Of a DNA stretch of 64,000 nucleotides, positions 20,346 to 32,654 are shown in pieces. The notes under the pieces are model-generated. The model had not been told where the DNA came from. It was given only the letters and a program-made list of their open reading frames with translations, and did not search any database. Position 1 is the first letter of the stretch. The number at the start of each line of letters is the position of its first letter. A program made the position numbers and the translations under genes. This DNA comes from Sapria himalayana. Its lineage: Eukaryota > Streptophyta > Magnoliopsida > Malpighiales > Rafflesiaceae. The DNA is taken from NCBI GenBank assembly GCA_029783825.1, contig JAREIK010001333.1:459090-523089 (forward strand), written 5' to 3'.

Positions 20346-22375
20346 TTTTAAATTGTAATACATAATATTAAAATGGTCTAATTATTATTGTGCTTAATTA
20401 CAAAATAATTGTCAGATTATTATGAAAATACCCTAAGTCCCTATTAGCATAAAAAGTGAATATTGGCCATTGGATCCTCCCTAGTGTTGGTCTCAACGTA
20501 GATGTCCCTAGTGTTGGTATCAATGATAAATTATCCTTGTTTGAGAGTGATTCATAATTCTATATCTTTTAGATAACTCTTCAACTACTATTGATGGTTA
20601 TTTTGTATATGCTTTCTAATTCTCCCACCTCTTGCATCATAAAAATATAAATTGATATGATATTAAAAATATTTATATATTCAACTTCGTAAGTAGCATA
20701 ATCACATAATTAACATATATTTTGTTCCATATCTTATTGGTAGTAGTCAAACAACAAAAAGTAACTTGCAAGATTATTATCACTTTATGAGCACATTCAC
20801 TCACACATTTCTCGTGACTAAGATATCACCATCTACCACGATGATATGTGACTCACACACTAAAGGTAAAATTCTAATAATAACATTTTATAAAACTCAC
20901 ATCAATCCAGTATCAATCCATCTAAGATATATACAATTAATTAACTTATAAAAAGTTTCATTCTTTTGATTTCGTAAGCATTATACACGCATGATTAACT
21001 TACCTCAACATAGGATTTTAACATATAAGTTTGTCTTGTATATCACAATCAAAAAGGTTATTACTTTTTTCCTATCATTATGAGTAAGAATGATTTATTA
21101 TCTACTTATTATCATTCACCATAATAGCATACACAAATCAATTAAAATTAAAATTTTAATTTCAATTATACATAAACACCATATTTATCAATAACAAAAC
21201 CACAAAACAATCTAAACATAAAAATCATTAATTAAGCTTATATCACATGAATTCAAATATACCAACCATAGGCTTCAATTTAGTCTGCCATTTGGGGAGA
21301 AATTCAAACGAGATATTTTAAAATATATATCATAAAATTTTGGATTCCCAATAATAGCTGTTAAAAGGTTCTAGGAATCAAACTCTAAACTCACAATTTT
21401 CATTCATGTGCCATGGATTTTTTCATAGGTGGACTCAAAGTTCAAATCCACCCTAGGGTTTATGCTTAGGTCTTAAATTTCATATTTGCTTGTGGATATT
21501 CCCTAGGTTTGGGTAAATTCTTGCTCCCTAAACCAGTAAATCCTAACTTTTGGGTATTTTCTCGTTCTATCAAATTCTTTCTCATTAAAATTCTCTTTTT
21601 TGTAATTTATACTCGAATGGTTATGTGTAGTTTTTAAGTAGAAAGTCACGCTATTAAAGAAAATTGCAGCTTTGGCATTTTGTCTTTATTATACAAATTT
21701 ATGATGCTGAAAATAAGCCATAAATTTGATATCTTTCTTGCTTTATATTATCATGATACTGAGAATGATCTTAATTGTGTACTTTATCATTGTAAAGTGG
21801 TAGCAAATAAGCTACTACTTTATTCTTTCTCTTACATTAGATAGTCGTGGCAATAGGACTGTCCATGACTAAATATTTCATCTCTGTAACACTAAGTCAT
21901 GATATCATGAATAGCTATGATTTATACATTTCATCTTTGCAACACAGAGTCATGATGCTAAGAATGAATGATTACTTTGGTAATTTCTCAAGACCAAAAA
22001 ATCACAACACTAGAAATAATCACAGCTTGATTAAATATTTTTTTTTGGAATTCTTTATATCTAAAAAACATGATGTTGAAGAACCATCATGTTTTTTTCC
22101 TTATTCTAGATGGCTATGTAATGAAAAAGTTGAGCACTACTAGAGGATACTATGATTTTTAAAATGTGTTGATTGCTTAATTACTCTGACATAAAATTGA
22201 GTTTTGTACAAAAATGATGCATTATAAATAATAAACCAAAAAATAATATTAGTCTCAAAAATATGCCCAAACTAGTTCATTTGGAAACAATAAGACAATG
22301 GCCATCGTTGTGAACGGTGGTCGTTACCACGCTGTTGAATTTTAAAAATCAAAGGCATGCATTGTGAATGCCGGC

Positions 22376-22520
22376 CATATGCCCCTCGCCCCACTATCTT
22401 CGCCCCTCTACCTTCACCCCTCTACCTTCCCCCCCCACCCCTCTACCCTCGCTCGTTTTCCCTCACCCATCTGCTCTCACCTCTCCCCCCTCTCTTACCA
22501 CCCCTTTCCCCCACTCATCT
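22376..22520. repeat. C-rich inner arm of the MULE (copy A)
   Basis: Runs such as cgcccctctaccttcacccc. It pairs in composition with the G-rich arm at 23,432-23,672 and is therefore part of the extended inverted structure. i-motif/G-quadruplex potential is inferred from composition only. Confidence 0.75.
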
Positions 22521-23431
22521 CCAGAAGCTTTTTCGAGGAGCTCCATCGAGCTTCGGCTAGCTCGACGATGAGCTCCATTGTGGAGCTAAACGGAACTCCA
22601 TGAGCTCTACAAAGGAGCTCGATGAGCTCCAGCGAGCTCGACGTGGAGCTCGTTGGAGCTTGATGATGGGAGCTCCATCGTGGAGCTCGATAGAGCTCCT
22701 CGAGGTTCACGAAGAAGCTCATTAGAAATTCTCAAGCTCCACGATGGAGTTCCAGTGAGCTTTTTAATGGCGAGCTCCATCGTGGAGCTCAATCGAGCTC
22801 CACGTGATCCACTAGAGCTCATCGAGCTCCAGCGAGCTCGACGTGGAGCTCGAGAAGCTATGTCAAGCTCCAGGATGGAGCTCCAGGAGCTCCTTCATCG
22901 AGCTCCACTTTGAGCTCGACGGAGCTCCTTTGTGGGGCTCGACGGAGCCCTGGGAAGGAGCTCTCTCGAGCTCCACGATGGAGCTCCAGTAAGATACTTC
23001 ATGGAGTTCCATTGAGCTCAAAATGGAGCTCACTTGAGCTCAACGGAATTCTGTGATCTCCACGACGAGCTCGCTGGAGCTCCCTTCTGGAGTTCCATTG
23101 AGCTTCACAATGGAGCTCGAGAAACTCCAACAAGCTCGATGTGGAGCTCCAGTGTGCTCTAGGAGTTCTATTGTCAAGCTCACTAGAGCTCGGTAGAGCT
23201 CCACGAAGGAGCTCACTGGAGCTCGACGGAGCTCCATGAAGGAGCTCACTGGAGCTCGACGGAGCTCCACGAAGGAGCTCACTGGAGCTCGACGGAGCTC
23301 CACGAAGGAGCTCACTAGAGCGCCATCGTGGAGCTCCATGAGCTCCACTTCGGGCTAGCGGGAGCTTGACGAGCTCCATTCATGGAATTTCGTCGAGCTC
23401 CACATTGGATCTCCGCGTTGAGCTCGCTGGA
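22521..23431. repeat. GAGCTC palindrome array (copy A)
   Basis: About 900 bp in which the self-complementary hexamer GAGCTC recurs every 10-25 bp (four times in 22,801-22,860), in contexts such as gatggagctcc and tggagctcgac. A 33-bp tandem unit (ggagctcactggagctcgac then ggagctccacgaa) occurs about four times at 23,190-23,312. Frames stay open by composition and do not look like genes. Confidence 0.92.
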
Positions 23432-23672
23432 GCTCAAGGAGATGGGCGGGGGGGAGAGGGGTGGGAAGAGAGGGGGAAAAGGTGTGGGCAGATAGGCGAG
23501 GGAAGACATGCGAGGGTAGAGGGGTGAGAGGCGAGGAGCGAGGGGATAGGGGCGAGGGGCGAGGGGATAGGGGCGAGGGGCGAGGGGCAAGTGGCGAGTG
23601 GTGAGGGGTGAGGGCTGAGTGGCGAGAGGCGAGTAGCGAGTGGCGAGCGGTGAGGGCCGAGGGGCGAGATGC
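23432..23672. repeat. G-rich inner arm of the MULE (copy A)
   Basis: Repeated gcgaggggcgaggggatagg words with several runs of three or more G. It is the counterpart of the C-rich arm on the left. Confidence 0.8.
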
Positions 23673-24493
23673 GAGGTGCATAATAGGATCTTCACATTAT
23701 TTTCAATAGTTGGCATTCACAATGCCGGCATCTAATTTTAAGTTATCAACAACGTGGTAATGGCCACCTTTCACAACAACGGGCATTATTATGCTGTTTC
23801 CGGATGCACTAGTTTTGACATATTTTTGAAACTGGCCTTAAATTTTAGATTTTTTTTAAATGCATTATTTCCATACAAAAATTCATAAAATTAATATTAC
23901 AACTATAAAACTTATTATGACTTAGTATGATTATTACTTGAAAAAAGTTCTCAATCAAAAAGAATATATTATACATTGAAATGATTGTGTAAACGAAATT
24001 ATAAAATCATAATGTATGAAAATCATCATGATTATTCATGTAAAACTTTGACCAAGAATAAACATCAAAACTATCCTATAAGCTCAACGAGGTGTAGTAT
24101 AAAGAATACTATGATCTTACATCATTTTTTACCTCTCTTATTCTTAACAAATCCACCAAGTCATATATTTCATACAAAAATTACCTAATTTTACTACTAT
24201 TTATCATAAACTATCAAAACTATAATTCCATAAAATAGTTATATTTAAAGTCATTTCCTTTATAAATACATCATTCATAATCATCAAAATAATTAATATT
24301 ATTCGATATTTGACATATTGAATAATAGTCTATGGGGGGACAAAGTATTTAATCCATATAAATAATGATCATCATGGATTCCATTCCTCAATACTGTTAT
24401 GATTAACATCCATAAGCCACAAGAAAAATAACATTTCTTCTCCCAATAATTTCTAACCATTGGGTCTCATAATTTGTATATAAACTTATCATA

Positions 24494-25800
24494 TCAATAG
24501 CCAAGAAAAATACAATGATTCACAATATCATCTAATTTTGTTCTCTCAACACTCAAAATATGATTTATGACTTTACAGTCAAAAGCTTCCAAATAATTAT
24601 AAAAAATAATATTTTCAATACCAACCAAAATGGGAATGTCACCATCATGATTGATACAATGACACGTATTGAACAAATAAACAACTATATGTAAAACTAA
24701 TTTTGTTCTCTCAAAAATGTAATTTAACTAAATCATTTTAGTTGGTGTACTCTTGAGTCAAATCTAATATGATATGAAATAAATTTAAAACTAGCTCTAA
24801 AACTAGAGATTAAGTTTCTACTAGTTTGTCTCAACTGTAGAAACAAAATTTCAAAAGACCTAAAAGACTTAGTATTTTGCCTTCAAAGTAGTGTCCCAAA
24901 CTTATAAAGAGTAATCTTCAATAAAAATAATAAAATAGATAAATCCATCAAATATTTTACTATACATATAAGTAAAATTATAATACATGAGATCAAGAAT
25001 ATTTGCTCTTCTAGGCGAGAAATAAGAATGAAAAATAACTTAATGGCTCTTTTTGGTCATAAAATCCATATAATATTCAAGATAGGATTTTTAATCAATA
25101 GACAAGATCTTCCTTCTAGTCACGTAGTTAGAGATCAATGTTATCTATTTGATGAATAGTATTTATCTGATCTCTAGATACCCTTATCTAAAAAGCATAT
25201 AGTAAATTGGCCTTCCACCACCTCAAAAATGATTAAAGAACCATTTACAAATTTTTACTGGCCACTAACAAAATGACTCACATGTCACACATCATCAAGC
25301 ATGCATACAAAGATCAAGTTAAGATCAATATTTAGATCATAAGTAACATCTTTTAGTACCATTTGATGTCAAGTTGACATCTATAGACATATCTATTTTA
25401 TGCCCATAATCATAAAAGTATCACTATTACATATCTTTGTTATGTCAGTCTTCAAGTGCATACATAGAAAAGTAGTAAATATGATGAATAATATGAATAG
25501 ACACAATTGAATCAATCAATCAATCTCATTTGTGACTTAACTAGTTAATATAATTATTATCACTAATTGACATGACATTACCTTTGACGACAATAGTATT
25601 TTCCTCTCTCATGTGATTATCTCTCTTGTATGCTCTTGCTAGAGCTTCTTCCAAGCATGACAATCCATTTTTATGTATCAAACTTTATTGCAATGATAAT
25701 ACCTCACTATCTTTCTATTTCTAGACTTATCCTTAAGGATAAATCCTTCTAACACCTTGTGTATGTCTACTGTCTAGTAGTACTTCTTCTGCAACTCTTT
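24494..25800 (-). pseudogene. Antisense Copia relic in copy A
   Basis: Read on the minus strand from right to left. First come zinc-knuckle remains (CHAWKKL) near 25,660. Next is a protease/pre-integrase segment near 25,350 (VLKDVTYDLNIDLNLIF, then SHFVSG and KFVNGSLI). An integrase start follows near 25,030 (LDLMYYNFTYMYSKIFDG, FIIFIEDYS). The integrase C-terminal block is near 24,500 (KLDDIVNHCIFLGY). Stops are frequent. No RT/RNase H was recognised to the left, so the element is rearranged or truncated. Confidence 0.75.
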
Positions 25801-26189
25801 GAAATGAGGACTAAAAAAAACTATTATATTCTCTCTTTATGCTTATATTGTCTTCATCCAACAAGTTTTTCTTAACAATATTAAGTATATAAAAATGGCT
25901 GAATTATCAAGAAGACTTTAAAGACTGAAAGTCTAAGAGATACTACTAAATTGTATGAATTATCAAGAAGTTGACAAAGAAGTAAAGAGAGAAGTAACTC
26001 ATTTTATAAAAACGGCTTCAATGATGCTAGTTAATTTATCATCCTTTCAAAGGTATTCAATGTTTGTCAACTTCACACTCACACCCTTATATTTTATGTT
26101 CTATATAGGTGTAATAATTAAAGTTTATTTCTTAATTATGTTCTTTTTTGTCAATCCCAAATAACTACAATTAGACTTTATTGTTGATA

Positions 26190-26213
26190 ATACACACACA
26201 CACACACACACAC
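26190..26213 (+). repeat. (CA)n microsatellite
   Basis: A clean (ca)n run in copy A. In copy B the same place (about 49,055) is a short, interrupted form. Confidence 0.85.
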
Positions 26214-27254
26214 TTTAGATTCTTTCATAATTTATTTGATCTTATCCCCTTAGAACCATGAAGATAAGTGTCGATATCAATCCACTAGATTTTCTCAATC
26301 TAGGTTACTTATGATTTTGGGTTTCAGCATATTAATAGCAATGTCATATAAATACTTAACACTGAAAAAATAATGTATCATACTCGTCTAGATAATATAA
26401 GTAGTTAGATTTAATTTAATTATTTTGGATTAATTATTCACGATGATGGGAAGTTAAGCTCAACCAAATATTGATAAAAAAGCTCAACTAGATGATCTCG
26501 AACCATTGATACAATAATGCTGCTATCATACTTGTATCATTATATTTGGGTCCAATTAAAATAGTTTGCATAACCATTATTTAATTTTACTTTTATGTTT
26601 AAAAACTTCTTTATGTTTAATTTGTGAATTTACCATATGTTAATTTTTCCATAATATTTTTACAAAAATATAATTAATATAAATCACAAAATTTTTAAAT
26701 AAAAACCACAACATTAAGAGAAAAAAAAAGAAAATAGACTTGAACACCCGAAAATTTAAAGTAGTAATCAAAAAATATATCCCAAAACTAACAATTCTTA
26801 CTCACTCAATAGATTCATAAAATAAAAATTTACACAAAATGATCATATTATACGCCAAGATTAAAATACATTCCAAGATACAAGATTCTTGACAAAAACT
26901 CACAAAAAACATACGTAGATAACTTGATTTCTTTAAATGTTATATTGTTATATTATGACTTATGAGTAACCAAAAGCACATGATTTTGTAATGATAGTAG
27001 CAACAACAATAAAAATAGTGTTCACACATACACAACTATTAGGTAAATAATATCAATTACTTCATATTAGACATCAATTACATCATATAACTAGCCACAT
27101 TACACCAAACCAAATGGTTAAAATTTAGAAAAAAATTATTTGAACACAATAAAAATGACATCAATTACAACAAAAAATAGTTGGATGGAGAAGATGTTGA
27201 GGAGTGCATGCTCTAAATCTATTGATTGTTCATCATGTCCAATAGAGAAATTTT

Positions 27255-27310
27255 GTGTGTGTGGGTGTGTGTCCAAGAGAGAATTTGTGTGTGTGTGTGT
27301 GTGTGTCCAA
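27255..27310 (+). repeat. (GT)n microsatellite beside hAT-1
   Basis: Two gtgtgtgtgtcca(a)a blocks just left of hAT-1. The equivalent (GT)n in copy B lies directly right of hAT-2 (54,347-54,377). Confidence 0.85.
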
Positions 27311-27345
27311 AAGAGAAATCATGTCCAACAAATACAAATTGAATC

Positions 27346-28053
27346 TAGAGGTGCCAATCGGGCCGGGCTGAGCCGGTCCACCACGAGGCATGGCACGATT
27401 TGCTCGTTCCTAGCTTGACACGGCATGGGAATTTCCAGTGTCTGTGCCCGTGTCGTGCATGTCCACGGCACGAACTATGACGTGACGTACCGAGGCCAAC
27501 CGGGCCTCATGCCATGCCTGACCCGTTGGCACAGTACCTTGGCACGACCTAAGAAACCACCCCAGTGGCAAAAGCTGAGCCCTACGGTTTCGTAAACTGC
27601 CCGGGCTCTGATTCCACCACCCCCCCCCCCCCCCAACCCGTCTCGCCAGCCCTCTCCCAATTCCTAATGGTTCGAAATTTTTAAAAAAATAAAAATTTTT
27701 GAATTTAGCCATTGGATTTTGCCTCAAATGGCTATAAGGCAAAATACGACGGTCCACATGATTCTGCGCCAAAAAATCAATAAAAAATTAAATAAAATAT
27801 AAAAAATACTTTTTAAAAAATATCAAAAACATTAATTCTCACTCTCTCTCAAATTTTTCTCCTAATATTCTCTCTCTCGGGATTTTGACTTGGCTTTTCG
27901 GGACTCGTAACTTTGGCTCGGCTTTGGAAGTTGAAATCTTGGTATGGTGCACATGCTTTACCATTACACTACTTAATGGATATTTTTATTTTTATTAATT
28001 ATTTAACTAAAACTAGTAACATAATAATTAATATTTAAAAATAATTAGTTTTT

Positions 28054-28091
<38 letters not shown>

Positions 28092-30806
28092 ACTCTTTAA
28101 TCTATCCTTTTATCTAAAAAAACTAAAAAAAATTACTAATACTAATGAAAATAATTTAAATTTAGAAAATAAAAATCTTACATAATGTCCGAGGTTGCTG
28201 AAACTTTTGTTTCTCTGGTCGTCTTAACTCAAACATCTAAAAAACAAAAAAGTAGGACTTCTGTAGTTTGGTCTCATTTTAATATAATAAAACAAAAAAT
28301 ATATATATTAGGGGTGAGGAAGAAGAAACGAGACTAGGTAAATATTGTAAGAAAATTTTTACTTATAAGAGTGCATTCAGGATTGGACACCTAAAGAGAC
28401 ATGCCAAAATATACACCAAAACATATGGTGCATTAGATCCTAGATAAACCTAACTTTGCAGTATATTTTTTGAGGCTGGATCGAGTTCAATCTCAAAGTT
28501 TACCTCATTCATATACCGCAATGTGTTCGGTAAGAAAGATCCAAGTGTAGTGAGCATCATGTAGACATATTTTCAACATGTTTATCGTAGGATTCCTAGG
28601 TCCACATCTGGGGACGACATACTAAAATTTTATAAGTTAGAAAAATAAATAATAATTAATACATTTTTGGCATATAGTAGAGTGGTTTCCGTGACGTCTA
28701 ATATCTGGACTAGTCACGATGATTCATCTTATGTATATCTCACCGCACACTATATAGATTCAAAATGAACAATGAATAAAAATATTTTAGGATTATTTGA
28801 GATTCTTTATCTTCATGATGACCCGACTATTTTTGAACGTATGATGAAGATCTTTAGAGAATATAAAATTCAAAATAAAATTTTTAGTATCACATTTAAT
28901 AACACATCTAATAATGGAGTAGAGATTAACAATGTTTGTTAGGAAAATTAGAGAGCACTATTAGGAGAGATTTTCCACGTCAGATGCATGTGTCACGTAA
29001 TTAACTTGATTGTACAAGCGGGTGTGAAGGTGTGTTCCCCCACTTTGGATAATATACGTAACTCACTAAAATACATTCGCATGCCTTACAGACAACAAAA
29101 TTCGATAGTCTCTGTTTGTCTACGAAACTTAAGAAAAAGAAATTCCAATCGGATGTGAGACACCATTGGAATTACACGTACATGATGTTGGAGTCATATG
29201 TTGGATACGAACACATGATATCAGACTACGTCAATAGTAAGAGTGAAGAACTTTTTATTGACGACACTGACTAGACTACAGTAATTTCATTTAAGAAATT
29301 CTTAAAGATTTTTTATGACACAGCGAATATGTGTTCGTCGGTTTATACTCCTACATCTTGTTTTGCACTCAGGTTCATATGCAACATTAGTAGCATGTTA
29401 AGGAAGTATCAAGCTAACTCGACACTTAGCCATATGGTTACAGAGATAGAAACCAAGTACTTAAAGTACTGGTCCACCATTCCATCTCTTTATTGTCTCA
29501 CTGCATGCATGGACCCTAGGGCTAAGGTGGAAGTGATAGATAATATTTTGTCTTACATTTCCTTGTGCATGAACCTGGAAGATCCACTTGAATGATTCAT
29601 TCATGAGAAGTTGACTGACCTTTTCACATACTATGATACTAGGTATGATGATAGTAATAGTGTGATTGTGAGTATGGACATGGATATCATATTCGGAGAT
29701 AATAATTTTTACATTCAGTTAGCGAGGGAGAAACGATGGGGTGGACCATCGAATAGGAGCAAACTTTCTCGGTACTTAGATACTGATAACAGCTCAATCT
29801 TATCATATTTTGATACTAAGAATCTTGATATATTACAGTGGTTGAAATCATATGAGTCCACCTTTCCCGTGCTATCTTAAGATGACACGAGATCTACTGA
29901 CTCATCTAGTGTCGAGCATAGCATTGGAATCTGCTTTTTCTGTTGCAGTGAATGTGATTTCAAATAAGAGATCGAGATTACATCCAGATATTGTTGAGGC
30001 TTTAGCATGCATGGATGATTGGTAGGATTCAAGGTTTAGCATCCAGGATCATGCTGGGACAGGGACTACATCGAAAGAGGAAGAGTTGATTGCTAATGAT
30101 GATCCATATGATACTGATTTTGATGTTGAGGTTGAGGATGATAATGATACACCGATGGATGATTGATGAGATTGTCACTCGATGCATGACAGTTGATGAT
30201 TGCGTGATTGCGACACGGTGATGGCGACACTTATGTTACATTTATGCTTATATTTATGAGTTTTGAGTTCTACTTGATTTTGATTTTTGATTCCAATATT
30301 TTGTACTCATTTTTATTTACATTGTATTTACTTTGATTTGGGCATTTGGTTTGACTTTGTGACTTCGTAATTTTTGTTAAAAAAATGTTATGTTTATTTT
30401 ATTTTTGTGTTTAAGAATTTTATTAAAAATTATAAAATTTAATTCTAATAAATTATAATCTAAATCTATAAATCTAATTAAACATAATTAAAACAAATAA
30501 CATAAAAAAATTAAACTTTATAACTATTCAAAAATTTCCAATTTTCAATTTAAATATTTTTAAACATTATCTAATCGAATTTATATTTTATAATTACATA
30601 AATATTATAAAAAAAATTATTTTTTTAAACCGGCCCGTACGGGCCTATTCTGGCCCTTACGGGCTTGACACGGTAAAAAATTGGTCGTGCTGGCGGGCTG
30701 TGCTCGGCCTAGCCTGAAGAAACCATGCATGTCCTGGCACGTAAGCACGGTTGGGCGGCATAAAACTGTGTATGGCCGGCTCGGCACGGCTTGTTTGACA
30801 CATCTA
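27346..30806 (+). mobile_element. hAT-1 transposon, decayed, in copy A
   Basis: 3,461 bp. TIRs are TAGAGGTGCCAATCGGGCCG on the left and, reverse-complemented on the right, TAGATGTGTCAAACAAGCCG (15 of 20 match). A perfect 8-bp TSD, attgaatc, lies at 27,338-27,345 and 30,807-30,814. The subterminal regions are rich in gggcc/ggccc and gcacg words. The transposase is a pseudogene. A (CT)n run lies at about 28,056-28,090. Confidence 0.93.
28250..30168 (+). pseudogene. hAT-1 transposase pseudogene
   Basis: A BED-type finger relic is near 28,340 (KYCKKIFTYKSA, GHLKRHAK); its first zinc-ligand cysteine is replaced by glycine. Then come SNIWTSHDDSSYVYLTAHY near 28,700 (first catalytic region), HVRCMCHVINLIVQAGVKV near 28,980 (the C-x2-H motif), and ACMDPRAKVE near 29,500. 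The hAT dimerisation block NLDILQWLKSYESTFPVLS lies near 29,830. An Asp-rich tail (VEVEDDNDTPMDD) ends at a stop near 30,168. Several stops and frameshifts disable it. The acidic tail is shared in style with the intact hAT-2 protein. Confidence 0.88.
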
Positions 30807-31928
30807 ATTGAATCGGTCTAAATTTGTCTATCCATCTCAAGCAGATACATTATTTCTTGAGGGGTGTTATATATATATATATATCAAAAAGGATACAATA
30901 AGATTTATAAATTGAGTTAGATTTATATCATATGTGAAGCACAACAACATTGAAAAAGTTTATAATTTAAAGAAAGGTTTTTGAGGAGAGATTCTAATGG
31001 ACATAAATATATTTAAATCATCGATGTACAAAGTTGATACTCAAAGTTCATAGTTCTAAATAGATCTTTCTAGGGATAATAATATATAACTAGCCTATCA
31101 AGACAGAATTCTAATACATATAAGCAATATTAGAATTTCAAGGCTATCAAATATCTCAGTACTAGTCTTACTAAAAACTTTTAAATTTTGTAGTTATAAA
31201 GAGATCTAGTGTGGTAATAATTATATAATCACATACATCACCCTTATCATATGGTTTGAGAAAAAAAATACACAAATATTAAAAGTCCCACCCCAATAAT
31301 TTTATCTTCAAGGTAGAAGGGATAACATGATAGCTTTAATAGAATTCACATAATATAAACAATATCAATCATAATTAGATGACAACTTATGAAATATTAT
31401 AAGGAAGAAAGTGTATGCTTCAAATCATATGATGTAAAAAAGCAAAGAAATTAACCTAGGAGAGGCAAAATCTTTGTGCCGATATGTAGAGACTTGTAGA
31501 GATTTTAATGGGCAATAGTGTTCTTTTAAATCACTATAATTGGGAGGAGTAATATAATTTGGGAAGAACAAAAAAAAACTTGTCCAAGTTTCTTGAATTG
31601 ATTGAAATTTTGGCATGTTTTTACCTAGTTTATATAGAATTTGAAAAGAAATCAAAAAGGATTTATCCTATAAAACCATTGACAATTAAAGCATTGGATT
31701 CAAAAGTTATAAAACTAAGAAAAAAAATCATGGTTGCACTGATAAAGATGCAATGAATAGATCATTATTTTTAGAAAGAACCTATTGGACAATTTTTTAA
31801 AAGTGGGGCAAAATGTAATGTCTTTAAAAATTTATGGATTTTGATTTTGTGTTTGAATGGACAATGAAAGAAATTTTATTTTTAATGTTATCTATCCTTT
31901 TATAAAGAAAATAATATTTTTAAAATGT

Positions 31929-32012
31929 TATATATATATATATATGTATGTATATGTATACATATATATGCACAGACACACACACACACACATATATATA
32001 TATGTATGTATG

Positions 32013-32051
<39 letters not shown>

Positions 32052-32206
32052 GTATATATATATAAGTGTGTGTGTGTGTGTGTAGGTATATATAGATATA
32101 TATAGGTCTATATAAGTGTGTGTGTGTGTGTGTATGAATGTATATATAAACATATACAAACACACACGCACACATACATACATATAATTACACATTTCCA
32201 TTTATA

Positions 32207-32259
<53 letters not shown>

Positions 32260-32262
32260 TTA
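31929..32262. repeat. Compound AT/GT/CA microsatellite cluster
   Basis: Alternating (AT)n, (CA)n, (TATG)n and (GT)n tracts. The last is a clean GT run at about 32,209-32,257. Long frames on both strands are artefacts of the repeats. It marks the right edge of recognisable copy A. Confidence 0.9.
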
Positions 32263-32654
32263 TTTATTTGATTTGATCTTCAATAATTATTAACTTTGTG
32301 ACCACATTGTATACTGCCATTTTGGCAATGTGAATGACATGAGTTCAATTCACATCTCATCACTTACAACATTAACTATACTTTTAATACAACCTTAGTA
32401 GATATGATTTCAAATTTTAGAAATCTGATTTGTTAATTTGCAATAACAGTTTCTAAATTAATTAAATCAAAAAAAAATCCAATTTTTAAAGGAAAAAATT
32501 AGGTTGATTATTTTCAATTATTAATTATGAAATATTAATGTATTTTTTTTTCATATATTGTGTTTTAATACACTAAACCACAAATTTCCCAATAAAATTT
32601 CGTCACCCAAGAAATTGTCACACAAAATCATAAATTTGTGGAGTATAGTTTTGC
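32263..32654. other. Unassigned AT-rich segment
   Basis: A weak tRNA-like B box (gagttcaattcac) lies near 32,341. The stretch near 32,560-32,620 loosely resembles 55,609-55,670 next to copy B, so the duplicated unit may extend to here. There is no gene. Confidence 0.35.

Larger units (their letters stand above)
22199..23883. mobile_element. Mutator-like TIR element with GAGCTC-palindrome core (copy A)
   Basis: Long imperfect terminal inverted repeats of more than 100 bp: the left end begins GAGTTTTGTACAAAAATGA, and the right end reverse-complemented begins GAATTTTTGTATGGAAATAA. Both arms contain caaaaatatg, aaactagt, ggaaaca and a gaatgccgg segment. A perfect 9-bp TSD, cataaaatt, lies at 22,190-22,198 and 23,884-23,892. 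The homologous place in copy B (near 45,766) is uninterrupted. No transposase is seen. A 9-bp TSD with long TIRs fits Mutator-like elements. Confidence 0.85.
20375..31925. repeat. Large duplicated unit, copy A
   Basis: It matches 44,200-55,580 in the same orientation. Anchors: 20,395-20,560 with 44,215-44,365; 21,240-21,560 with 44,820-45,150; 23,895-24,480 with 45,785-46,340; 25,085-25,760 with 48,045-48,690; 30,820-31,920 with 54,460-55,580. Without its own MULE (22,199-23,883) and hAT (27,346-30,806) the unit is about 6.4 kb. It contains an antisense Copia relic. The outer limits are estimates; similarity seems to fade into microsatellites near 31,930. Confidence 0.85.

Noticed and set aside
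22357..23716. Many open frames on both strands rich in Ser, Glu, Leu, Pro
   Set aside because: They follow the GAGCTC and C/G-rich arrays. There are no start context, introns or domain, and the frames exist on both strands at once.
31857..32201. Tyr/Ile/His-rich frames of 82-93 codons
   Set aside because: They are produced by AT, GT and CA microsatellites on both strands.
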